The notes under the pieces are model-generated. The model saw only the letters and a list, made by a program, of their open reading frames with translations, had not been told where the DNA came from and did no database searches. From the NCBI GenBank assembly GCA_023241745.1, contig JALQCY010000002.1, positions 682,001 to 746,000 on the forward strand: a stretch of DNA of 64,000 nt, read 5' to 3'. How positions within the stretch are numbered: the stretch's first letter is position 1; each line of letters begins with the position of its first letter. The translations under genes and the position numbers were made by a program. This stretch comes from Isoptericola peretonis. Lineage in GTDB: Bacteria > Actinomycetota > Actinomycetes > Actinomycetales > Cellulomonadaceae. Positions 51,319 to 61,766 of this stretch are shown in pieces.

Positions 51319-52247
51319 GCCACGACCTCCGTCACGCCCGACCCGCCGCCGTCCTGCCCGTCGGTCCCGTCGAACTCCTCGAACCCTGCGGCGAGCGCGC
51401 CGTCGTCCTCGTCGGCCCTGTCGCCGGCGGTCCAGCGCACGGTCAGCTCCCCCAGGGCCGTCGCCTGCTCGAACGCGACCCGGCCGGAACGGAACAGCTC
51501 CAGCAGCGCGAGGAACCGCGCCACCGCCACCAGTCGCTCCTGGCCGGCGACGAGCGCCCGGAACGTCGCCGCGTGCTCCCGCCGGAGCCGCTGCGCGAGC
51601 ACGCCGGCCTGCTCGCGCACGCTCACGGTCGAGGAGTGCAGGTGGTCGAGCCCCACGACCGGCGGCGCCTTGGGCTCCAGCGCCCGCGCCGCGAGCTCGG
51701 CGAGGCGCGCGCCGTCCAGCGTCCACACCAGCTCGGGCAGCAGCGCGGCGACGTGCGGCTCGAGCGGCACCGAGCGCGGCACCCGGCGCCCCTCGGTCTC
51801 GAGGCGCTCGGCGAGGATGCCGGAGACCTGCTTGTAGGCGCGGTACTGCAGCAGCCGGGCGAAGAGGAGGTCGCGCGCCTCGAGCAGCTCGAGGTCCTCC
51901 GCGTCCTCCTCGACCACCCCCGGGAGCAGGCGGGCCGCCTTGAGGTCCAGCAGCGTGGCCGCGACCACGAGGAACTCGCTCGCCGTGCCGAGGTCCCACG
52001 ACGGGTGCTCCTCGCCACGGGCCGTCGCCTCCCGCGCGGCCTCGTCGGCGGCGCGGATGTGGGCCACGAACTCGTCCGTCACCGCGGCGAGCGCCACCTC
52101 GGTGACGTCGAGCTCGTGCTTCGCGATGAGCGACAGCAGCAGGTCGAAGGGCCCCGTGAAGTTGTCCAGGTGCACCTGGAAGCCCGGCGCGGCGGACGGG
52201 GCGTCCGTGGTGCCGGGCTCCGCGGCGACGTCAGGCAGCGTCACCAC
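51315..52247 (-). CDS. scpA: condensin kleisin subunit ScpA
   Basis: A 310-residue kleisin. The N-terminal SMC-binding helix region starts FQVHLDNFTGPFDLLLSLI and has ELDVTEVALAAVTDEF; the C-terminal winged helix ends AVARFLALLELFRSGRVAFEQ. GTG 52247 is used, 10 bases after GGGAG; it overlaps the parA end. GTG 52244 is equally in frame. It works with ScpB and SMC to fold the origin region. Confidence 0.94.
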   Translation of the reverse strand: MVTLPDVAAEPGTTDAPSAAPGFQVHLDNFTGPFDLLLSLIAKHELDVTEVALAAVTDEFVAHIRAADEAAREATARGEEHPSWDLGTASEFLVVAATLLDLKAARLLPGVVEEDAEDLELLEARDLLFARLLQYRAYKQVSGILAERLETEGRRVPRSVPLEPHVAALLPELVWTLDGARLAELAARALEPKAPPVVGLDHLHSSTVSVREQAGVLAQRLRREHAATFRALVAGQERLVAVARFLALLELFRSGRVAFEQATALGELTVRWTAGDRADEDDGALAAGFEEFDGTDGQDGGGSGVTEVVA

Positions 52248-53175
52248 GGGCGACGAGCTCCCGCGCGAGCTGCCGGTACGCGGCGGCACCGGCGTGCGTC
52301 GGGGCGTAGTTGGTGATGGGCTCGGCCGCGACGGACGCGTCCGGGAACTTCACGGTGCGACCGATGACGGTGTGCAGCAGCGTGTCGCCGAAGGCCTCGT
52401 GCACGCGCGCCACCACCTCGCGCGAGTGCAGCGTGCGCGAGTCGTACATCGTGGGCAGGATGCCGTCGATCTCGAGCGCCGGGTTGAGGCGGTCGCGCAC
52501 CTTCTCGATCGTCTCCACGAGCAGGGCGACGCCGCGCAGGGCGAAGAACTCGCACTCCAGCGGGATGAGCACCCCGTGGGCCGCCGTCAGCGCGTTCACG
52601 GTCAGCAGGCCGAGCGACGGCTGGCAGTCGACGAGGATCACGTCGTAGTCGTCCAGGGCCGGCCGCAGGGCGCGGGCGAGCACCGACTCGCGGGCCACCT
52701 CGCCGACCAGCTGCACCTCCGCCGCGGACAGGTCGATGTTGGCCGGCAGCACGTCGAGGCCCTCGATGTTCGTGGCCTGCAGGACGTCGGTGAACGTCAC
52801 GTCCCGCTCCATGAGCAGGTTGTACACGCTGAGGTCGAGGTCGTGCGGGCTCACCCCCACACCCACCGACGCGGCGCCCTGAGGGTCGAAGTCGACGAGC
52901 AGCACCCGGCGGCCGTACTCGGCGAGCGCGGCACCCAGGTTGATCGTCGTGGTCGTCTTGCCGACCCCGCCCTTCTGGTTGCACATCGCCACGATCCGCG
53001 CCGGCCCGTGCGACGCCAACGGCGACGGCTCGCGGAAGTCGGGCAACGGACGCCCGACGACGTCGGTGCGCGGCTCCTCCGCCGGACCCGTCGGGCCACC
53101 GCCCGGACTGCCGGGGGCGGGACTGGTCGCGGGGGCCGCGGCCGGTGAGTCGTCGCTCGTGGTCGTCTGCGTCAT
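52231..53175 (-). CDS. parA: ParA-family ATPase
   Basis: A 314-residue Walker-type ATPase. After a Pro/Ser-rich 65-residue leader come the deviant Walker A NQKGGVGKTTTTINLG, Walker A' LLVDFDPQGAASVGVG, and Walker B VILVDCQPSLGLLT. It is the ParA/Soj-like protein encoded before scpAB in many actinobacteria, distinct from the origin-proximal ParA beside ParB. No parB is seen here. ATG 53175 is chosen because GGGAG lies 8 bases upstream; its end overlaps scpA. Confidence 0.94.
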   Translation of the reverse strand: MTQTTTSDDSPAAAPATSPAPGSPGGGPTGPAEEPRTDVVGRPLPDFREPSPLASHGPARIVAMCNQKGGVGKTTTTINLGAALAEYGRRVLLVDFDPQGAASVGVGVSPHDLDLSVYNLLMERDVTFTDVLQATNIEGLDVLPANIDLSAAEVQLVGEVARESVLARALRPALDDYDVILVDCQPSLGLLTVNALTAAHGVLIPLECEFFALRGVALLVETIEKVRDRLNPALEIDGILPTMYDSRTLHSREVVARVHEAFGDTLLHTVIGRTVKFPDASVAAEPITNYAPTHAGAAAYRQLARELVARGDAA

Positions 53176-53297
53176 GGTGTCGCTCCCGAGTCCCTCGCTC
53201 ACCTGCGTCACGCTACCCCAGGGCTCCTCCGGGCCCGGGCGGCACGCCGGGCGCGCCGCCCTTCGCCGACGCCGCTGTCGTCGAGCGGCGGGGAGCG

Positions 53298-54302
53298 TCA
53301 GCCGAGCGCCCGGGGGTGCGCCGCCGCGTACACCTCGCGCAGGGCCTCGCGCGTCACCATCGTGTAGATCTGGGTGGTCGTCACGGACGCGTGCCCCAGC
53401 AGCTCCTGCACCACGCGGACGTCCGCGCCGCCCGCGAGCAGGTGGGTCGCGAACGAGTGCCGCAGGGTGTGCGGCGACACGTGCTGCGTGAGCCCGGCGC
53501 GGTCCGCCGACGCCTGCAGCACCGACCACGCGCTCTGCCGCGACAGGCGGGCCCCCCGCGTGTTGAGGAACAGCGCCGGGGTGCCCCGCCCCGCCGCCGC
53601 CAGCGGCGCCCGGGCGCGCACGAGGTAGGCCTCGAGCGCGGTGCGCGCGTAAGAGCCGACGGGGACGACCCGCTCCTTGTTCCCCTTGCCGCGCAGCCGG
53701 ACGGACCCGGCGCTGCGCGCGTCCGCGTCCCCGCCGGCGGCCGCGCCGTCGCGCTCGCCGAGCAGCCCGTCCACGTCGTCGACGTCGAGCCCCACGACCT
53801 CGCTGATGCGCCCGCCGGTGGAGTAGAGCAGCTCCAGCAGGGCCCGGTCGCGCAGGGGCACGGCGCCGTCCCCGGTGCCTGCCGCGTCCAGCAGCCGGGC
53901 CACCTCGTCGACGGACAGCGCGTGCGGCAGCCGGCGCAGCGCGCTGGGCGCGTGCACCTGGGAGGAGGGGTCGGTCCGGCTCAGGCCCTCGGCGAGCGCG
54001 AACCGGTGCCAGCCGCGCACCGCGGCGAGGGCGCGGGCCGTCGACGACGGCGACAGCGGCGCGCCGCCGTCCGACCCCTGGCGCAGGACGAGCACGTAGT
54101 CCTCGACGTCGCGCTCCCCGACGCCGTCCAGGCCCGTCCGACCGGTCGACTCCAGGTGGCGGGCATAGCGGCCGAGGTCGCGGCGGTAGGCCGCCACGGT
54201 GTTGGCGGACAGGCCCCGCTCCACGCCGAGGTGCGCGAGATAGTCCTGCAGCGCGCCCGCCAGCGCGGACGAGAGGGTCGGGACGGGAGACGTGTCGGGC
54301 AC
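53298..54302 (-). CDS. xerD: site-specific tyrosine recombinase XerD
   Basis: A 334-residue recombinase that resolves chromosome dimers at dif with XerC. The N-terminal SAM-like core-binding domain is residues 15-110 ([20 protein letters not shown]). The catalytic residues are seen in [10 protein letters not shown] (Arg), [12 protein letters not shown] (Lys), [11 protein letters not shown] (His and Arg), [13 protein letters not shown] (His and nucleophile Tyr). A 20-residue Gly/Ala insertion ([18 protein letters not shown]) sits before the Lys motif. GTG 54302. Its position before parA-scpAB is the usual chromosomal one, not a mobile element. Confidence 0.95.
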   Translation of the reverse strand: MPDTSPVPTLSSALAGALQDYLAHLGVERGLSANTVAAYRRDLGRYARHLESTGRTGLDGVGERDVEDYVLVLRQGSDGGAPLSPSSTARALAAVRGWHRFALAEGLSRTDPSSQVHAPSALRRLPHALSVDEVARLLDAAGTGDGAVPLRDRALLELLYSTGGRISEVVGLDVDDVDGLLGERDGAAAGGDADARSAGSVRLRGKGNKERVVPVGSYARTALEAYLVRARAPLAAAGRGTPALFLNTRGARLSRQSAWSVLQASADRAGLTQHVSPHTLRHSFATHLLAGGADVRVVQELLGHASVTTTQIYTMVTREALREVYAAAHPRALG

Positions 54303-54344
54303 CGGCCCATCATGCCCCGCGCGGACGACTGCCGCGGACGACCG

Positions 54345-55367
54345 TCAGAACGGCAGGAAGACGTCCACCGCGACCGCGATGAACAGCACCGTGAGATACG
54401 TGATCGAGCCGTGGAAGACCTTCATCGCGCCGAGCTTGCCGCGCTCGGGGTGCCCGGCGCGGCGCAGCATCGCGATCACGAGCCACAGGAACCAGGCACC
54501 GGAGGCGAGCGCGACACCCGTGTAGAACCACGACATCCCCGCCAGGGGCACGAGCGCGAGCGAGCAGACGATCATCGCGGCGGTGTGCGCCACCATCTCG
54601 ACGGCGACCCGACGGTCCGTCGCGACCACGGGCAGCATGGGCACGCCGGCGTTGGCGTAGTCCTTCTTGAACTTCACCGACAGCGGCCAGTAGTGCGGCG
54701 GGGTCCAGAAGAAGATCACGCCGAACAGCGCCACGGCGGCCCAGCTGAGCGACCCCGTCACGGCCGCCCAGCCGATGAACACCGGCATGCAGCCGGCGAT
54801 GCCGCCCCACACGATGTTCTGCGGGGTGCGCCGCTTGAGGATCATCGTGTAGCCGACGACGTAGATCGCGATCGCGGCGAAGGTCAGCCACGCGGACGGG
54901 ACGTTGACCAGCAGGGCGAACCACAGCAGGGACACGACGCCCAGCGCGGTGGCGAACACCAGCGCGGCCCGCGGGGTGATCTCCCCGGTGGCCAGCGGGC
55001 GCCGCTTGGTGCGGTTCATCACCTGGTCGATGTCGCGGTCCAGGTAGCAGTTGAAGACGTTGGCCGACGCCGCGGCGAGCGTCCCGCCGACGAGCGTGAG
55101 GAGCACCAGCGACAGGTCGGGCAGCCCGCCCTCGGCCAGGATCATCGTGGGCAGCGTCGTGACGAGCAGCAGCTCGATGATCCTGGGCTTGGTCAGCGCG
55201 ACGTACGCGCCGACCCGGTCGCGCCAGCCCTTGCCGGGTCGCTCACGCCCGTCCGCCGCGCCGTCGCGGCGCTCCGCCCGGTCGGCATCGGCGCGCTCCC
55301 GCTCGGCCCGCACGGCGGCACGGGTGGGCGTCGACGGGTGGGGCGTCGTGGTGCTCGTGGTGCTCAC
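54345..55367 (-). CDS. ctaB: protoheme IX farnesyltransferase (heme O synthase)
   Basis: A 340-residue membrane prenyltransferase that adds a farnesyl group to heme B for cytochrome oxidase. Substrate motifs are [20 protein letters not shown] and [13 protein letters not shown]; eight to nine helices follow a 50-residue charged N-terminus. [16 protein letters not shown] marks the first helix. GTG 55367 (VSTTSTTT) is a reasonable start; the frame runs further but without homologous-looking sequence. It is divergent from tkt, a standard arrangement in actinobacteria. Confidence 0.95.
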   Translation of the reverse strand: MSTTSTTTPHPSTPTRAAVRAERERADADRAERRDGAADGRERPGKGWRDRVGAYVALTKPRIIELLLVTTLPTMILAEGGLPDLSLVLLTLVGGTLAAASANVFNCYLDRDIDQVMNRTKRRPLATGEITPRAALVFATALGVVSLLWFALLVNVPSAWLTFAAIAIYVVGYTMILKRRTPQNIVWGGIAGCMPVFIGWAAVTGSLSWAAVALFGVIFFWTPPHYWPLSVKFKKDYANAGVPMLPVVATDRRVAVEMVAHTAAMIVCSLALVPLAGMSWFYTGVALASGAWFLWLVIAMLRRAGHPERGKLGAMKVFHGSITYLTVLFIAVAVDVFLPF

Positions 55368-55775
55368 GCGCGTGCTGGTCCGTTCTCGGCTGGGGGTCCG
55401 GGGAGCTCGTGCGACGGGGGACGGTCGCCGCCTCATCGTACGCCGAGGTGCCTGGCCGGGCGGCCCGGGCGGCGGCGTGCGACCTGTGAGAAATGCCCGC
55501 GACCGTGTCATCTCCCCGGACTTCTTCCGGCGGGTGCCGCCCGCGGCTCACCTGGTGGGACGAACGCCCCGGGACAGGCGTGGTGGGAATGCGCGGCGCT
55601 AGGGTGGTGCTTGCACAACGGTGAACAGCGGTTCGGCCCGTCCCGGTCGGCCCCTCGCCACCGTGCCCCGCCGTCGCGTCGAGGACCCGTGCGGCGTCCG
55701 ACGTGCCGGCGCCCCGTACCGGCAGAGCAGCAGCAATCACCCGGGGCCCGCTCCGGGCAGGAAAGAGGCACATCT
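55368..55775. other. 408-base divergent spacer between ctaB and tkt
   Basis: No convincing gene or RNA is seen. It must contain the promoters of ctaB (leftward) and tkt (rightward). A TAGGGT -10-like hexamer lies at 55600-55605, but I see no properly spaced -35. GC-rich self-complementary patches occur near 55460-55475 and 55740-55760. The tkt ribosome-binding site is GAAAGAGG at 55761-55768. Confidence 0.5.
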
Positions 55776-57911
55776 GTGAACGCGTTCGACCCCGTCGTCG
55801 CCCCGCTCGAGTGGAGCACGCTCGACGACCGCGCGGTGAAGACCATCAAGGCGCTGGCCGCCGACGCCGTCGAGAAGGTCGGCAACGGCCACCCCGGCAC
55901 CGCGATCTCGCTGGCCCCCGCGGCGTACCTCCTGTTCCAGAAGACGCTGCGCCACGACCCGTCCGACCCCCACTGGGTGGGCCGCGACCGGTTCGTCCTG
56001 TCCGCCGGGCACTCGTCGCTCACGCTGTACCTGCAGCTGTTCCTCGCCGGGTACGGCATGGAGCTGAAGGACCTCGAGGCCCTGCGCACCTGGGGCTCCC
56101 AGACCCCCGGTCACCCCGAGTACCGCCACACCCCGGGCGTGGAGATCACGACCGGCCCGCTCGGCCAGGGCCTCGCCTCCGCCGTCGGCATGGCGTTCGC
56201 GTCCCGCCGCGAGCGGGGCCTGCTCGACCCCGACGCCGCGCCCGGCGAGTCGCCGTTCGACCACCACGTGTACGTCATCGCCTCCGACGGCGACCTCCAG
56301 GAGGGCGTCACCTCCGAGGCCTCGTCGCTCGCCGGCACCCAGAAGCTCGGCAACCTCGTCGTGATCTGGGACGACAACAAGATCTCCATCGAGGACGACA
56401 CCGACATCTCCTTCACGGAGGACGTCCTCGCCCGCTACGCCGCCTACGGCTGGCACACCCAGCGCGTCGACTGGACGCAGGGCGGCACGGGCTACGCGGA
56501 GGACGTGGACGCCCTCGCCGCGGCCGTCGAGGCCGCCAAGGCCGAGACCGACCGGCCGTCGTTCATCGCGCTGCGCACCATCATCGGCTGGCCGTCGCCC
56601 ACCAAGCAGAACACGGGCGGCATCCACGGCTCCGCCATGGGCGCCGACGAGGTCGCCGGCCTCAAGGTCGCGCTCGGCCTGGACCCCGAGGCCACGTTCG
56701 CCGTCGACGACGAGGTGCTCGCCTACACGCGCTCCGTCGCCGAGCGCCAGTCCGACCAGCGCGCCGCGTGGGAGCGTTCGTACGCGGCCTGGCGGACGGC
56801 CGCCCCGGAGCGTGCCGCCCTCCTCGACCGCCTCGCCGCGCACGAGCTGCCGGCGGGCTGGACCGACGAGCTGCCCGTCTTCGAGGCGTCCGAGAAGGGC
56901 GTCGCCACGCGTGCCGCGTCCGGCAAGGTCCTCACCGCGCTCAAGGACGTGCTCCCCGAGCTCTGGGGCGGCTCCGCCGACCTCGCCGGCTCGAACAACA
57001 CCACGATGGACGGCGAGCCGTCGTTCATCCCGGTCGAGCACGCGACCAAGAAGTTCCCGGGCAACCCGTTCGGGCGCACCCTGCACTTCGGCATCCGCGA
57101 GCACGGCATGGGCGCGATCCTCAACGGCATCGTGCTGCACGGCCTGACGCGGCCGTACGGCGGCACCTTCCTCCAGTTCGCCGACTACATGCGCGCCTCG
57201 GTGCGCCTCGCGGCGCTCATGGAGATCCCCACGACCTTCGTGTGGACCCACGACTCGATCGGCCTCGGCGAGGACGGGCCGACGCACCAGCCGGTCGAGC
57301 ACCTCGCGGCGCTGCGCGCCATCCCCGGCCTCGACGTCGTGCGCCCGGCGGACGCGAACGAGACCGCCTGGGCCTGGCGCGGGATCATCGAGAACACCTC
57401 GAACCCGGCCGGCATCGTGCTCACCCGCCAGAACGTGCCGACGTTCCCGCGCGGCGCCGACGGCTTCGCCGGCGCCGAGGGCACCCTCAAGGGCGCCTAC
57501 ACCCTGCTCGACGCGACCAACGACGCGACCGGCACCCCCGACGTGATCCTCGTCGGCACCGGCTCCGAGGTGCAGCTCGCCGTGCAGGCCCGCGAGCAGC
57601 TCGCCGCGGAGGGCGTCGCCGCCCGCGTCGTGTCGATGCCGAGCCGCGAGTGGTTCGACAAGCAGGACGCGGAGTACCGCGAGTCGGTGCTGCCGTCCGC
57701 GGTGAAGGCGCGCGTGTCCGTCGAGGCGGGCATCGCGCAGGGCTGGCGCGACGTCGTCGGCGACGCCGGCCGCAGCGTGTCGCTCGAGCACTACGGCGCG
57801 TCCGCGGACTACCAGACGCTGTACCGGGAGTTCGGCATCACGGCGGAGGCCGTGGCGGCCGCCGCCCGCGAGTCGCTCGCCGCCGTGCGCGGCGCTGGCG
57901 ACGCCGCCTGA
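55776..57911 (+). CDS. tkt: transketolase
   Basis: A 711-residue thiamine-diphosphate enzyme moving two-carbon units in the pentose phosphate pathway. Motifs are [15 protein letters not shown], the TPP/Mg motif [14 protein letters not shown] ending near [23 protein letters not shown], and [20 protein letters not shown] (pyrimidine domain). Full length for the family. GTG 55776 follows GAAAGAGG. First gene of tkt-tal-zwf-opcA-pgl. Confidence 0.97.
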   Translation: MNAFDPVVAPLEWSTLDDRAVKTIKALAADAVEKVGNGHPGTAISLAPAAYLLFQKTLRHDPSDPHWVGRDRFVLSAGHSSLTLYLQLFLAGYGMELKDLEALRTWGSQTPGHPEYRHTPGVEITTGPLGQGLASAVGMAFASRRERGLLDPDAAPGESPFDHHVYVIASDGDLQEGVTSEASSLAGTQKLGNLVVIWDDNKISIEDDTDISFTEDVLARYAAYGWHTQRVDWTQGGTGYAEDVDALAAAVEAAKAETDRPSFIALRTIIGWPSPTKQNTGGIHGSAMGADEVAGLKVALGLDPEATFAVDDEVLAYTRSVAERQSDQRAAWERSYAAWRTAAPERAALLDRLAAHELPAGWTDELPVFEASEKGVATRAASGKVLTALKDVLPELWGGSADLAGSNNTTMDGEPSFIPVEHATKKFPGNPFGRTLHFGIREHGMGAILNGIVLHGLTRPYGGTFLQFADYMRASVRLAALMEIPTTFVWTHDSIGLGEDGPTHQPVEHLAALRAIPGLDVVRPADANETAWAWRGIIENTSNPAGIVLTRQNVPTFPRGADGFAGAEGTLKGAYTLLDATNDATGTPDVILVGTGSEVQLAVQAREQLAAEGVAARVVSMPSREWFDKQDAEYRESVLPSAVKARVSVEAGIAQGWRDVVGDAGRSVSLEHYGASADYQTLYREFGITAEAVAAAARESLAAVRGAGDAA

Positions 57912-57928
57912 CCGCTCGTAGATTCCAG

Positions 57929-57957
57929 GTGGGGCGCCGCCCGGCGGCGCCCCACCC
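57929..57957 (+). terminator. 14-bp hairpin between tkt and tal
   Basis: The two 14-base arms (57929-57942 and 57944-57957, starting GGTGGGGCGCC) are perfectly complementary about a single central base. It begins 18 bases after the tkt stop. There is no T-run. Likely a partial terminator or mRNA-stabilising stem. Confidence 0.55.
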
Positions 57958-58009
57958 GGCCCCCGTCGGGCAACGGCCGCGGGGGGCCTCCGACTTGGAA
58001 GGACGTCCG

Positions 58010-59128
58010 ATGACGCAGAGCACCGTCCCCGCACCGATCACCGACCTGACCGGCGCCGGGGTGTCCATCTGGCTCGACGACCTCTCGCGCGAGCGCCTGC
58101 GCAGCGGCAACCTGGCGGCCCTCGTCGCCGAGCGCGGCGTCGTCGGCGTCACGACCAACCCGACGATCTTCGCCAAGGCCCTGTCCGTGGGCGACGCGTA
58201 CGACGCCCAGCTGGCCGAGCTCGCCGGCACGGACGTCGACGCGGCCGTGGAGACCATCACCACGGACGACGTGCGCGCCGCCGCCGACCTGCTGCGCCCG
58301 GTCTACGACGCGACGGACGGCGTGGACGGCCGGGTGTCCATCGAGGTCGACCCCCGCCTCGCCTACGACGCCGACAAGACCGTGGTCGTCGCGGAGCGGC
58401 TGTGGCGCACCGTGGACCGTCCCAACGTCTTCATCAAGATCCCCGCGACGGTGCCCGGCCTCGACGCGATCTCGCGGACCCTCGCCCAGGGCATCAGCGT
58501 CAACGTCACCCTGATCTTCTCGATCGAGCGCTACCGCTCGGTGATGCAGGCGTTCGCGATCGGGCTCGAGCAGGCACGGGCCGACGGCATCGACCTCGCC
58601 CCGATCGGGTCGGTCGCCTCCTTCTTCGTCTCGCGCGTGGACTCCTCCGTCGACGGGGCGCTGGAGAAGATCGGCACGCCCGAGGCGCTGGACCTGCGCG
58701 GGCAGGCGGCCGTCGCGAACGCGCGGCTCGCCTTCGAGGCGTACGAGCAGTTCCTCGGCACGCGCGAGTGGCGCTCGCTCGCGGCGTCCGGGGCCCACCC
58801 GCAGCGTCCGTTGTGGGCCTCCACCGGAGTGAAGAACCCGGAGTACCCCGACACCCTGTACGTGTCCGAGCTGGTGACCGACGGCGTCGTGAACACCATG
58901 CCGGAGCCGACCCTGCAGGCCTTCGCCGACCACGGGGTCGTCACGGGCGACACGGTGCGCGGCACCGCGGACGCCGCTCGACGCACGATCGAGACGATCG
59001 AGTCGCTCGGCGTCTCCCTCACCGAGGTGACCGACCACCTCGAGACCGACGGGGTGCGCAAGTTCGAGGACTCGTGGACCGAGCTCCTCGACACCGCGAC
59101 GGCGGGGCTGAAGGCCCAGGCCGGCTGA
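58010..59128 (+). CDS. tal: transaldolase
   Basis: A 372-residue actinobacterial-type transaldolase, exchanging three-carbon units. The Schiff-base Lys lies in [12 protein letters not shown], with [15 protein letters not shown] near the N-terminus, [15 protein letters not shown] and [16 protein letters not shown]. Cytosolic TIM barrel. GGAAGGA precedes ATG 58010. It lies between tkt and zwf with a hairpin on each side. Confidence 0.97.
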   Translation: MTQSTVPAPITDLTGAGVSIWLDDLSRERLRSGNLAALVAERGVVGVTTNPTIFAKALSVGDAYDAQLAELAGTDVDAAVETITTDDVRAAADLLRPVYDATDGVDGRVSIEVDPRLAYDADKTVVVAERLWRTVDRPNVFIKIPATVPGLDAISRTLAQGISVNVTLIFSIERYRSVMQAFAIGLEQARADGIDLAPIGSVASFFVSRVDSSVDGALEKIGTPEALDLRGQAAVANARLAFEAYEQFLGTREWRSLAASGAHPQRPLWASTGVKNPEYPDTLYVSELVTDGVVNTMPEPTLQAFADHGVVTGDTVRGTADAARRTIETIESLGVSLTEVTDHLETDGVRKFEDSWTELLDTATAGLKAQAG

Positions 59129-59134
59129 CCCGAC

Positions 59135-59162
59135 GGCCCGGTGCGCCGTGGCGCGCCGGGCC
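59135..59162 (+). terminator. hairpin between tal and zwf
   Basis: Thirteen-base arms 59135-59147 and 59150-59162 pair completely except for one G-T wobble, with a 2-base central gap (4 or more bases in a real loop). It starts 6 bases after the tal stop and has no T-run. With the tkt-tal hairpin it suggests stepped attenuation in this operon. Confidence 0.5.
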
Positions 59163-59206
59163 CGCATCACCTCCCCGCCCGCACGACGAAGAACGGTGCC
59201 CACCAC

Positions 59207-60748
59207 GTGAGACCGGCCAAGATCACCGCCGAGCACAACCCGCTGCGCGACCCCCTCGACCTGCGCCTCCCCCGCATCGCCGGCCCCAGCGGCCTGGTGA
59301 TCTTCGGGGTCACGGGCGACCTGTCGCGCAAGAAGCTCATGCCCGCCGTGTACGACCTGGCGAACCGGGGCCTGCTGCCGCCCGGCTTCGCGCTGACGGG
59401 CTTCGCCCGCCGCGACTGGGCGGACCAGGACTTCGCCCAGGTCGTCCACGACGCCGTCAAGGAGCACGCCCGCACCCCCTTCCGCGAGGCGACCTGGCGG
59501 CAGCTGGCCGAGGGCATCCGCTTCGTGCAGGGCTCGTTCGACGACGACGCCGCGTTCGAGCGGCTGCGCAAGACCGTCGAGCAGCTCGACGCCGAGCGCG
59601 GGACCGGGGGCAACCACGCCTTCTACCTGTCCGTGCCGCCCAGCGCCTTCCCGGTCGTGTGCCGGCAGCTGTCGGAGTCGGGCCTGTCCAAGTCCTCCCC
59701 GGACGCGTGGCGCCGCGTCGTGATCGAGAAGCCGTTCGGGCACGACCTCGAGAGCGCGCGCGAGCTCGACGCCGTGGTGTCCCAGGTCTTCGACCCCGAG
59801 TCCGTGTTCCGGATCGACCACTACCTCGGCAAGGAGACGGTCCAGAACCTCCTCGCCCTGCGGTTCGCGAACCAGATGTTCGAGCCGCTCTGGAACAACC
59901 ACTACGTGGACCACGTGCAGATCACGATGGCCGAGGACATCGGCATCGGCGGCCGCGCCAGCTACTACGACGGCATCGGCGCCGCCCGCGACGTCATCCA
60001 GAACCACCTGCTGCAGCTCCTCGCGCTCGTCGCGATGGAGGAGCCGGTGAACTTCGACGCCGACGCCCTGCGCGCCGAGAAGATCAAGGCGCTGTCCTCG
60101 GTGCGCCTGCCCCGCGACCTCGGGCGCCACACGGCCCGCGGCCAGTACGCGTCCGGGTGGCAGGGCGGCGAGAAGGTGGCCGGCTTCCTCGAGGAGGAGG
60201 GCTTCAACCCGGACTCCACCACGGAGACCTTCGCGGCGGTCAAGCTCGACATCGACAACCGGCGGTGGGCCGGTGTCCCGTTCTACCTGCGGACGGGCAA
60301 GCGCCTCGGGCGCCGCGTCACCGAGGTCGCCGTGGTGTTCAAGAAGGCGCCGCACCTGCCGTTCGAGTCCTCCCTCACCTCCGACCTCGGCAACAACGCG
60401 CTGGTCATCCGCGTGCAGCCCGACGAGGGCGTCACCCTCCGGTTCGGCGCCAAGGTGCCGGGCACCGCGATGGAGGTCCGCGACGTCACGATGGACTTCG
60501 GGTACGGCCACTCGTTCACCGAGTCCTCCCCCGAGGCGTACGAGCGGCTCATCCTCGATGTGCTGCTCGGCGACCCGCCGCTCTTCCCCACGCGCGAGGA
60601 GGTCGAGCTGTCCTGGAAGATCCTCGACCCGATCACGTCGTACTGGGCGGGCAAGGGCAAGCCGGAGGAGTACGCCTCCGGCACCTGGGGGCCGCCGTCC
60701 GCCGACGCGATGATGGCCCGCGACGGCCGGTCGTGGCGGCGCCCGTGA
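59207..60748 (+). CDS. zwf: glucose-6-phosphate 1-dehydrogenase
   Basis: A 513-residue dehydrogenase, the first step of the oxidative pentose phosphate branch. NADP-binding GVTGDLSRKKL, the substrate site RIDHYLGKETVQN (His and Lys), and EKPFGHDLESA are all present. GTG 59207 (VRPAKITAEHNPLRDP) is a typical start for actinobacterial Zwf, although no good ribosome-binding site precedes it. Followed by its assembly factor opcA. Confidence 0.97.
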   Translation: MRPAKITAEHNPLRDPLDLRLPRIAGPSGLVIFGVTGDLSRKKLMPAVYDLANRGLLPPGFALTGFARRDWADQDFAQVVHDAVKEHARTPFREATWRQLAEGIRFVQGSFDDDAAFERLRKTVEQLDAERGTGGNHAFYLSVPPSAFPVVCRQLSESGLSKSSPDAWRRVVIEKPFGHDLESARELDAVVSQVFDPESVFRIDHYLGKETVQNLLALRFANQMFEPLWNNHYVDHVQITMAEDIGIGGRASYYDGIGAARDVIQNHLLQLLALVAMEEPVNFDADALRAEKIKALSSVRLPRDLGRHTARGQYASGWQGGEKVAGFLEEEGFNPDSTTETFAAVKLDIDNRRWAGVPFYLRTGKRLGRRVTEVAVVFKKAPHLPFESSLTSDLGNNALVIRVQPDEGVTLRFGAKVPGTAMEVRDVTMDFGYGHSFTESSPEAYERLILDVLLGDPPLFPTREEVELSWKILDPITSYWAGKGKPEEYASGTWGPPSADAMMARDGRSWRRP

Positions 60749-60827
60749 CCCCCGCCGCCGCGCCCCCGGCGGGCGCACCCCACGACGACGCCGCCGCGGC
60801 GAGCCGCACTCACCGAGGAGAGCCCCG

Positions 60828-61766
60828 ATGATCATCGACATGCCGGACACGACCACCAACGCGGTCGGCAAGCGGCTCGCCTACCTCCGCGACGAGGGCG
60901 GCGCCGTGGCGCTGGGCCGCGTCCTGACGCTCGTCGTCGTCGCCGAGGAGGCCGACATCGAGGACTCCGTCCGCGCGGCGAACCAGGCCAGCCACGAGCA
61001 CCCGTGCCGTGTCGTCGTGGTCGCCCCGCTCGCGCAGCGGCAGGGCTCCGCCCCGCGGCTCGACGCCGAGATCCGCGTCGGCGGCGACGCGGGCGCGTCC
61101 GAGGTCGTGGTCCTGCGCGCCGACGGCGAGATGCTCGAGCACACCGACACGCTGGTGATGCCGCTGCTGCTCCCGGACGCCCCCATCGTGGTCTGGTGGC
61201 CGACCGGCGGGCCGGAGGACCCGTCGGCCGACCCGATGGGCGCGATGGCGCAGCGACGCATCACCGACACCACGACGGCTGCCGACCCCGTCGCGATGCT
61301 CCACCGGCTCGCCGGCACGTTCCGTCCCGGCGACACCGACCTGGCGTGGGCGCGCGTCACCCTGTGGCGCGGCCTCATCGCCGCCGCCGTCGAGCAGCCG
61401 CCGTTCGAGCCGGTGACCGCGGTCCGCGTCGAGGGCCAGGAGCAGCACACGTCGCTCGACCTGCTGGCGGCCTGGCTCGGCCAGCGCCTGCGCTGCCCCG
61501 CCACCGTGGTGCGCACCGACAGCGACGACGCGATCACCCGCGTCACCCTGGAGCGCAAGAGCGGGCCGATCGTGCTCGACCGGCCCGACGGCCGCACCGT
61601 GTCGATCACCCAGCCCGCGAAGCCGGTGCGGCGCATGGCGCTGCCCATCCGCGCGCTGAGCGAGGCGCTCATCGAGGAGCTGCGGCGCCTCGACCCCGAC
61701 GAGCTGTACGGGGAGGTCCTCACGAAGGGCGTCGCGCGCGTCGAGACCGTGAAGGCGGGCGCATGA
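60828..61766 (+). CDS. opcA: G6PD assembly protein OpcA
   Basis: A 312-residue OpcA, a factor needed for active glucose-6-phosphate dehydrogenase in actinobacteria and cyanobacteria. The landmarks are VVAPLAQRQGSAPRLDAEIRVGG (region), MPLLLPDAPIVVWWPTGGP and DLAWARVTLWRGLIAAAV. GAGGAG precedes ATG 60828. Its stop overlaps the pgl start (ATGA). Sits directly after zwf, its partner. Confidence 0.96.
   Translation: MIIDMPDTTTNAVGKRLAYLRDEGGAVALGRVLTLVVVAEEADIEDSVRAANQASHEHPCRVVVVAPLAQRQGSAPRLDAEIRVGGDAGASEVVVLRADGEMLEHTDTLVMPLLLPDAPIVVWWPTGGPEDPSADPMGAMAQRRITDTTTAADPVAMLHRLAGTFRPGDTDLAWARVTLWRGLIAAAVEQPPFEPVTAVRVEGQEQHTSLDLLAAWLGQRLRCPATVVRTDSDDAITRVTLERKSGPIVLDRPDGRTVSITQPAKPVRRMALPIRALSEALIEELRRLDPDELYGEVLTKGVARVETVKAGA

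Noticed and set aside
53298..54302. A tyrosine recombinase as a sign of an integrative element
   Set aside because: Its motifs and its place before parA-scpAB fit chromosomal XerD. No att repeats or phage genes are near.
53145..57911. A 1,588-codon plus-strand frame ending in transketolase
   Set aside because: Real coding starts at GTG 55776 with a ribosome-binding site. The preceding part runs antisense to parA, xerD and ctaB.
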